Assembly: GCA_041179245.1 (NCBI GenBank)
Contig: JBEGTT010000209.1
Coordinates: forward strand, 1 to 7,939
DNA from: JBEGTT01 sp041179245
Lineage (GTDB): Bacteria > Pseudomonadota > Gammaproteobacteria > Burkholderiales > Rhodocyclaceae
Length of the DNA stretch: 7,939 bases
Direction: 5' to 3'
Shown here: piece after piece, positions 5,379-7,939 of the stretch
Numbering within the stretch: the stretch's first letter is position 1
Layout of the letters: every line of letters begins with the position of its first letter
Position numbers and translations under genes: made by a program
The notes under the pieces: generated by a model
Databases searched by the model: none
Seen by the model: only the letters and a program-made list of their open reading frames with translations
Told to the model about the DNA's origin: nothing

Positions 5379-7840
5379 TCCTGCCAGTAGCGACGTCTTT
5401 CGGTTCGCCAGCCAGTTACGGCATTGGGCCGAATCTGGATAGCTCCGTCTAAATCAGTGCGCCTGACCTTGAGTTTGTGGGCGGCGTAGCGTTCAAGAAC
5501 AGTGGGGTGAGGGTGGCCAAATCGGTTCCGGTAACCTGCTGAAATCATGACTTGGTTTGCACCAACAGCAGACAAAAAACCATTGCTGGAGGAGCTGCGG
5601 CTACCGTGGTGCGGCGATAACAAAATATCAGCCCGCAAATTCGCTCCCGTTTTCACCAGTTGCAGTTCTTCTTTTTCCGGCAAATCTCCGGTTAGCAAAA
5701 AACGTTGGGTGGGGCTGCTGACTCGTAATACGCAGCTAACTGCATTGGTGTTTCTGGGAGGCTTCTCAAGCACCTCGGCAGAAGGATGCAGAATCTCAAA
5801 CTGTATGCCAGACCATTCCCAGTGTTGCCCCTGCTGACAGGGCGTGTCGCTGGGGTAAATCTTGGGCGACATGATGGCGTCAATCGCTATATTTTGTTTG
5901 AGGGTAGCCGTTCCCCCTGAGTGATCTATGTCCTTGTGGCTAATCATCAATAAATCGAGTTTACGAACGCCCTCCGCGCGTAAAAAAGGGAGGATGACCC
6001 GTTGAGCGGCATCGGTTGCAGGGCTGCTATTGGGATTAGTGCCGACGCTCCCGTAGCGTGGGCCGCTATCGTAAAGTAGGGCGTGATCGGCGGTTCGAAT
6101 TAACACCGATTGTCCTTGGCCTACATCGATGATGTTCGCCCAGAACTCATTTTCCTTTGGGTGTTGTGTCGGCCAAAATAGGGCTGGTAATAGGCTGATA
6201 ATCCCAAGACTTAGCCACTCAGGCATTCCTCTCGGCAATAACAATAGGGCAACCCCTGCGGCGGCAAGGATGATTGCCCAGAGCGGTGGGTTGGGGGTTT
6301 GCCACCTCGGCCAGTGGCTGAGGTATGGCAGTATTTCAAGCAAGGCTGACAGTAAGGTGTCAGCCAGCGCCATCGGCCAAAAAGCTAGTTGTGCCAAGGC
6401 ATCAGGCAAGAGCAGCATCAGACATCCCAGTAAGGCGAGGGGGGTGACGACTAAACCAATCAAGGGAATGGCCATCGCGTTAGCCAGTGGCGAAACCAGC
6501 GGCAACTCTTGAAAAAACAGTAATAACAAGGGAATGGTGGCCAGTGTTGCCGCCCATTGGCTTTGCCAACCTTCTTTGAGATGCTTGAGTAGTCGAGACC
6601 GAGGTTGCTGAGCGTGTTTGGCGTGTTGAGCGTTGCTGGTGACTAATAGGGCTGCCACGGTGGCAAACGACAACCAAAAACCGGGCGACAAAATAGCCCA
6701 CGGATCCAATAAAAGGACAGCGACCAAACTGATGGCCAAGGTCTGGCTTGGGCGAATATGCTGATGTTGAAATAAGGCCAAGGTGACGACGGTCAACATA
6801 CCCAAGGTACGCAGTGCCGGGATGCCAAGGCCCGATAAACCGCAGTAGAAAAAGGCGGTTATCCAACCGGCCAACGCTGAAAATCGCTGTGCTGGCATTT
6901 TTAGCGTTAGGTAAGAGTGTCGGCACCATAGGCGAAAGGCTAGCCAGGCAACTAGTGCCGCAAGCAGCGTGATGTGGCTGCCGGATACCACCATCAGGTG
7001 AGTCAGTCCTGTACGGTTAAATAGTTGCCAGTGCTCCGCAGAGATAGCCCCTTGGTCTCCAATGGCCAGCCCAATCAAAATGCCAATCTGTGGGTAACGT
7101 TCTGGCGGCAGAGTGGCGAGCATTCGGTGACGAAGGGTGCCCCGGAGTTGTTCCATCCACAGGCTGAATCGCCAAGGTTGCTCACCCAGATAACGGGGAG
7201 ATTGTGCTGTCGCTGGGCCCCGTACATAACCCGTAGCGCGGATGTTATGGGCGAATAACCAGCCTTCGTAATCAAACCCGCCGGGGTTGGCGTTTCCATG
7301 CGGACGTTTAAGCCGAACATTGAGACGCCAACGTTGGCCGGCCCTGATAGCCTGTTCTGCCGGGCTGATTTCGCTTTCGGCATCAACGTCAGGGTTATCG
7401 GCTTCGGGCACTGGCTGATTGGGAATGTCGCCATACCAGACCAAGCGAATTTGGCGAGGAACCGACGCGTCCGGGGTTAAAACATCACTCACCTGAAAAT
7501 CAAACCGCCAAGCTGGGCGGGGAGTATCCGCAAGGCGTTGTGGCAAATGGGTGATATGCCCTTCCACCGTCATGTCACGTCCTTCCCAGTGCGGCGGAAG
7601 TTCATCCGCAAGCTGGATTTCGGCACGCCATTGCCCGTATGACAGGCCAAAGGTGGCTCCGGCTAGAAAATATAGGGCGGCTCGCAACCATGCTGGGCAT
7701 TTAATGAACTGGAGAAAAATCCCACCAACGATGGCGCTAACAGCCCATAACCAGAGTGATGCGCTGTTGAGGGGTAAGTCCGGCAATCCTTGCAACACCA
7801 GCAGTGCCGCCGTAAAGCCAGAGATAGCAAAAGCATTCAT
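5375..7840 (-). CDS. comEC: DNA internalization-related competence protein ComEC/Rec2
   Basis: ComEC forms the inner-membrane channel through which transforming single-stranded DNA enters the cytoplasm. The 821-residue protein is full length with all three domains. Two N-terminal membrane segments (about 27-70) lead into a DUF4131/OB-like periplasmic region (about 75-210) ending in the typical LKRPHGNANPGGFDYEGWL. The polytopic Competence domain (about 245-510) includes THLMVVSGSHIT and PALRTLGML. The C-terminal metallo-beta-lactamase domain (about 565-805) has DVGQGQS (572-578), YDSGP (590-594), SHKDIDH (634-640), LLTGD (715-719) and SPHHGS (742-747). The first histidine of the usual HxHxDH is Ser634, as is normal in ComEC proteins. 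An acidic, proline-containing insert (about 138-166) lengthens the periplasmic region. No other competence gene is visible. The ATG at 7840 lacks a clear ribosome site and may be read from a near-leaderless transcript. Confidence 0.95.
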   Translation of the reverse strand: MNAFAISGFTAALLVLQGLPDLPLNSASLWLWAVSAIVGGIFLQFIKCPAWLRAALYFLAGATFGLSYGQWRAEIQLADELPPHWEGRDMTVEGHITHLPQRLADTPRPAWRFDFQVSDVLTPDASVPRQIRLVWYGDIPNQPVPEADNPDVDAESEISPAEQAIRAGQRWRLNVRLKRPHGNANPGGFDYEGWLFAHNIRATGYVRGPATAQSPRYLGEQPWRFSLWMEQLRGTLRHRMLATLPPERYPQIGILIGLAIGDQGAISAEHWQLFNRTGLTHLMVVSGSHITLLAALVAWLAFRLWCRHSYLTLKMPAQRFSALAGWITAFFYCGLSGLGIPALRTLGMLTVVTLALFQHQHIRPSQTLAISLVAVLLLDPWAILSPGFWLSFATVAALLVTSNAQHAKHAQQPRSRLLKHLKEGWQSQWAATLATIPLLLLFFQELPLVSPLANAMAIPLIGLVVTPLALLGCLMLLLPDALAQLAFWPMALADTLLSALLEILPYLSHWPRWQTPNPPLWAIILAAAGVALLLLPRGMPEWLSLGIISLLPALFWPTQHPKENEFWANIIDVGQGQSVLIRTADHALLYDSGPRYGSVGTNPNSSPATDAAQRVILPFLRAEGVRKLDLLMISHKDIDHSGGTATLKQNIAIDAIMSPKIYPSDTPCQQGQHWEWSGIQFEILHPSAEVLEKPPRNTNAVSCVLRVSSPTQRFLLTGDLPEKEELQLVKTGANLRADILLSPHHGSRSSSSNGFLSAVGANQVMISAGYRNRFGHPHPTVLERYAAHKLKVRRTDLDGAIQIRPNAVTGWRTERRRYWQD

Positions 7841-7846
7841 GTTATG

Positions 7847-7855
7847 AATATAGCA
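7847..7855 (-). promoter_or_regulatory. Extended -10 promoter candidate for comEC
   Basis: On the minus strand TGC (7855-7853) directly precedes TATATT (7852-7847), five of six -10 bases with the extended TGn motif. The matching -35 position is poor, which is common for extended -10 promoters. Only six bases lie between the box and the comEC ATG, so transcription would start at or beside the start codon. Confidence 0.4.
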
Positions 7856-7894
7856 TTTTCATCATCTTCGGCGTAGAAATCCAAAGCTAACTTC

Positions 7895-7919
7895 TTTGAC
7901 AAACACCGGAGCGGTCAAA
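7895..7919. repeat. Inverted repeat TTTGAC-N13-GTCAAA in the promoter spacer
   Basis: Perfect six-base arms lie at 7895-7900 and 7914-7919. The left arm covers most of the TTGACA box, and the right arm lies between the -35 and -10 boxes. A second, nested dyad ACCG-GAG-CGGT occupies 7905-7915. Together they look like a possible operator, but arms this short can occur by chance. Confidence 0.3.
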
Positions 7920-7928
7920 CGTTATAAT
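7896..7928 (+). promoter_or_regulatory. Rightward promoter elements with a long spacer
   Basis: A perfect TTGACA (7896-7901) and a perfect TATAAT (7923-7928) point right, out of the window, but are separated by 21 bases instead of 16-18. Either the pair is used with an activator that shortens the effective spacing, or only the -10 is real. The downstream gene is not visible. The rest of 7841-7939 holds no gene. Confidence 0.45.
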
Positions 7929-7939
7929 TCGCGCCTTTC

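Noticed and set aside
6129..6512. 127-residue plus-strand reading frame inside comEC
   Set aside because: It lies opposite membrane-spanning comEC codons, has no recognisable domain or ribosome site, and looks like a shadow of the real gene.
6480..6929. 149-residue minus-strand reading frame inside comEC
   Set aside because: It is in another frame of comEC, and its composition, with many Arg, Ser and Gly and no motif, fits an out-of-frame shadow.
5375..7840. DNA uptake sequence repeats around comEC
   Set aside because: I looked for the neisserial 10-mer and other over-represented short words near comEC and saw none.

Overview
The window is about 7.9 kb of densely packed bacterial chromosome. 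The gene set suggests a betaproteobacterium: an RsgA with the GQSGMGKS P-loop wording, oligoribonuclease divergent from a Ste24-like M48 protease that runs into rsgA, a UbiC-type chorismate lyase, and a three-domain ComEC. Base composition looks moderate, slightly GC-rich by eye. I cannot resolve the order from this sequence. No mobile element, CRISPR array, tRNA, rRNA or clear sign of recent transfer is visible. This looks like core housekeeping sequence, not an accessory island.

Layout, left to right. Positions 1-347 (+) hold the 3' part of a DUF192 gene that begins outside the window. Its stop overlaps the start of ubiC (347-907, +), so the two form a coupled pair. ubiC runs tail-to-tail into rsgA (904-1776, -), and the stop codons overlap. 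Upstream of rsgA on the same strand is an M48 zinc metallopeptidase (1773-3053, -) that overlaps rsgA by ATGA, giving a second coupled pair. A 47-bp divergent gap separates it from orn (3101-3658, +), followed after 3 bp by ung (3662-4330, +). After 58 bp comes an unrecognised 329-residue gene (4389-5378, +). That gene runs tail-to-tail, again with a 4-bp stop overlap, into a full-length comEC (5375-7840, -). The last 99 bp (7841-7939) are the upstream region of comEC and carry strong-looking promoter elements pointing rightwards to a gene outside the window.

Functions: first step of ubiquinone synthesis (ubiC), late 30S ribosome maturation (rsgA), membrane protein proteolysis (M48), final step of RNA decay (orn), uracil excision from DNA (ung) and DNA uptake across the inner membrane (comEC). 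They do not form one pathway. The best candidates for something undescribed are the 329-residue protein and the regulatory layout: a possibly leaderless comEC transcript, a long-spacer promoter containing inverted repeats at the right edge, and two terminator-free convergent junctions. I found no convincing new multi-gene system.
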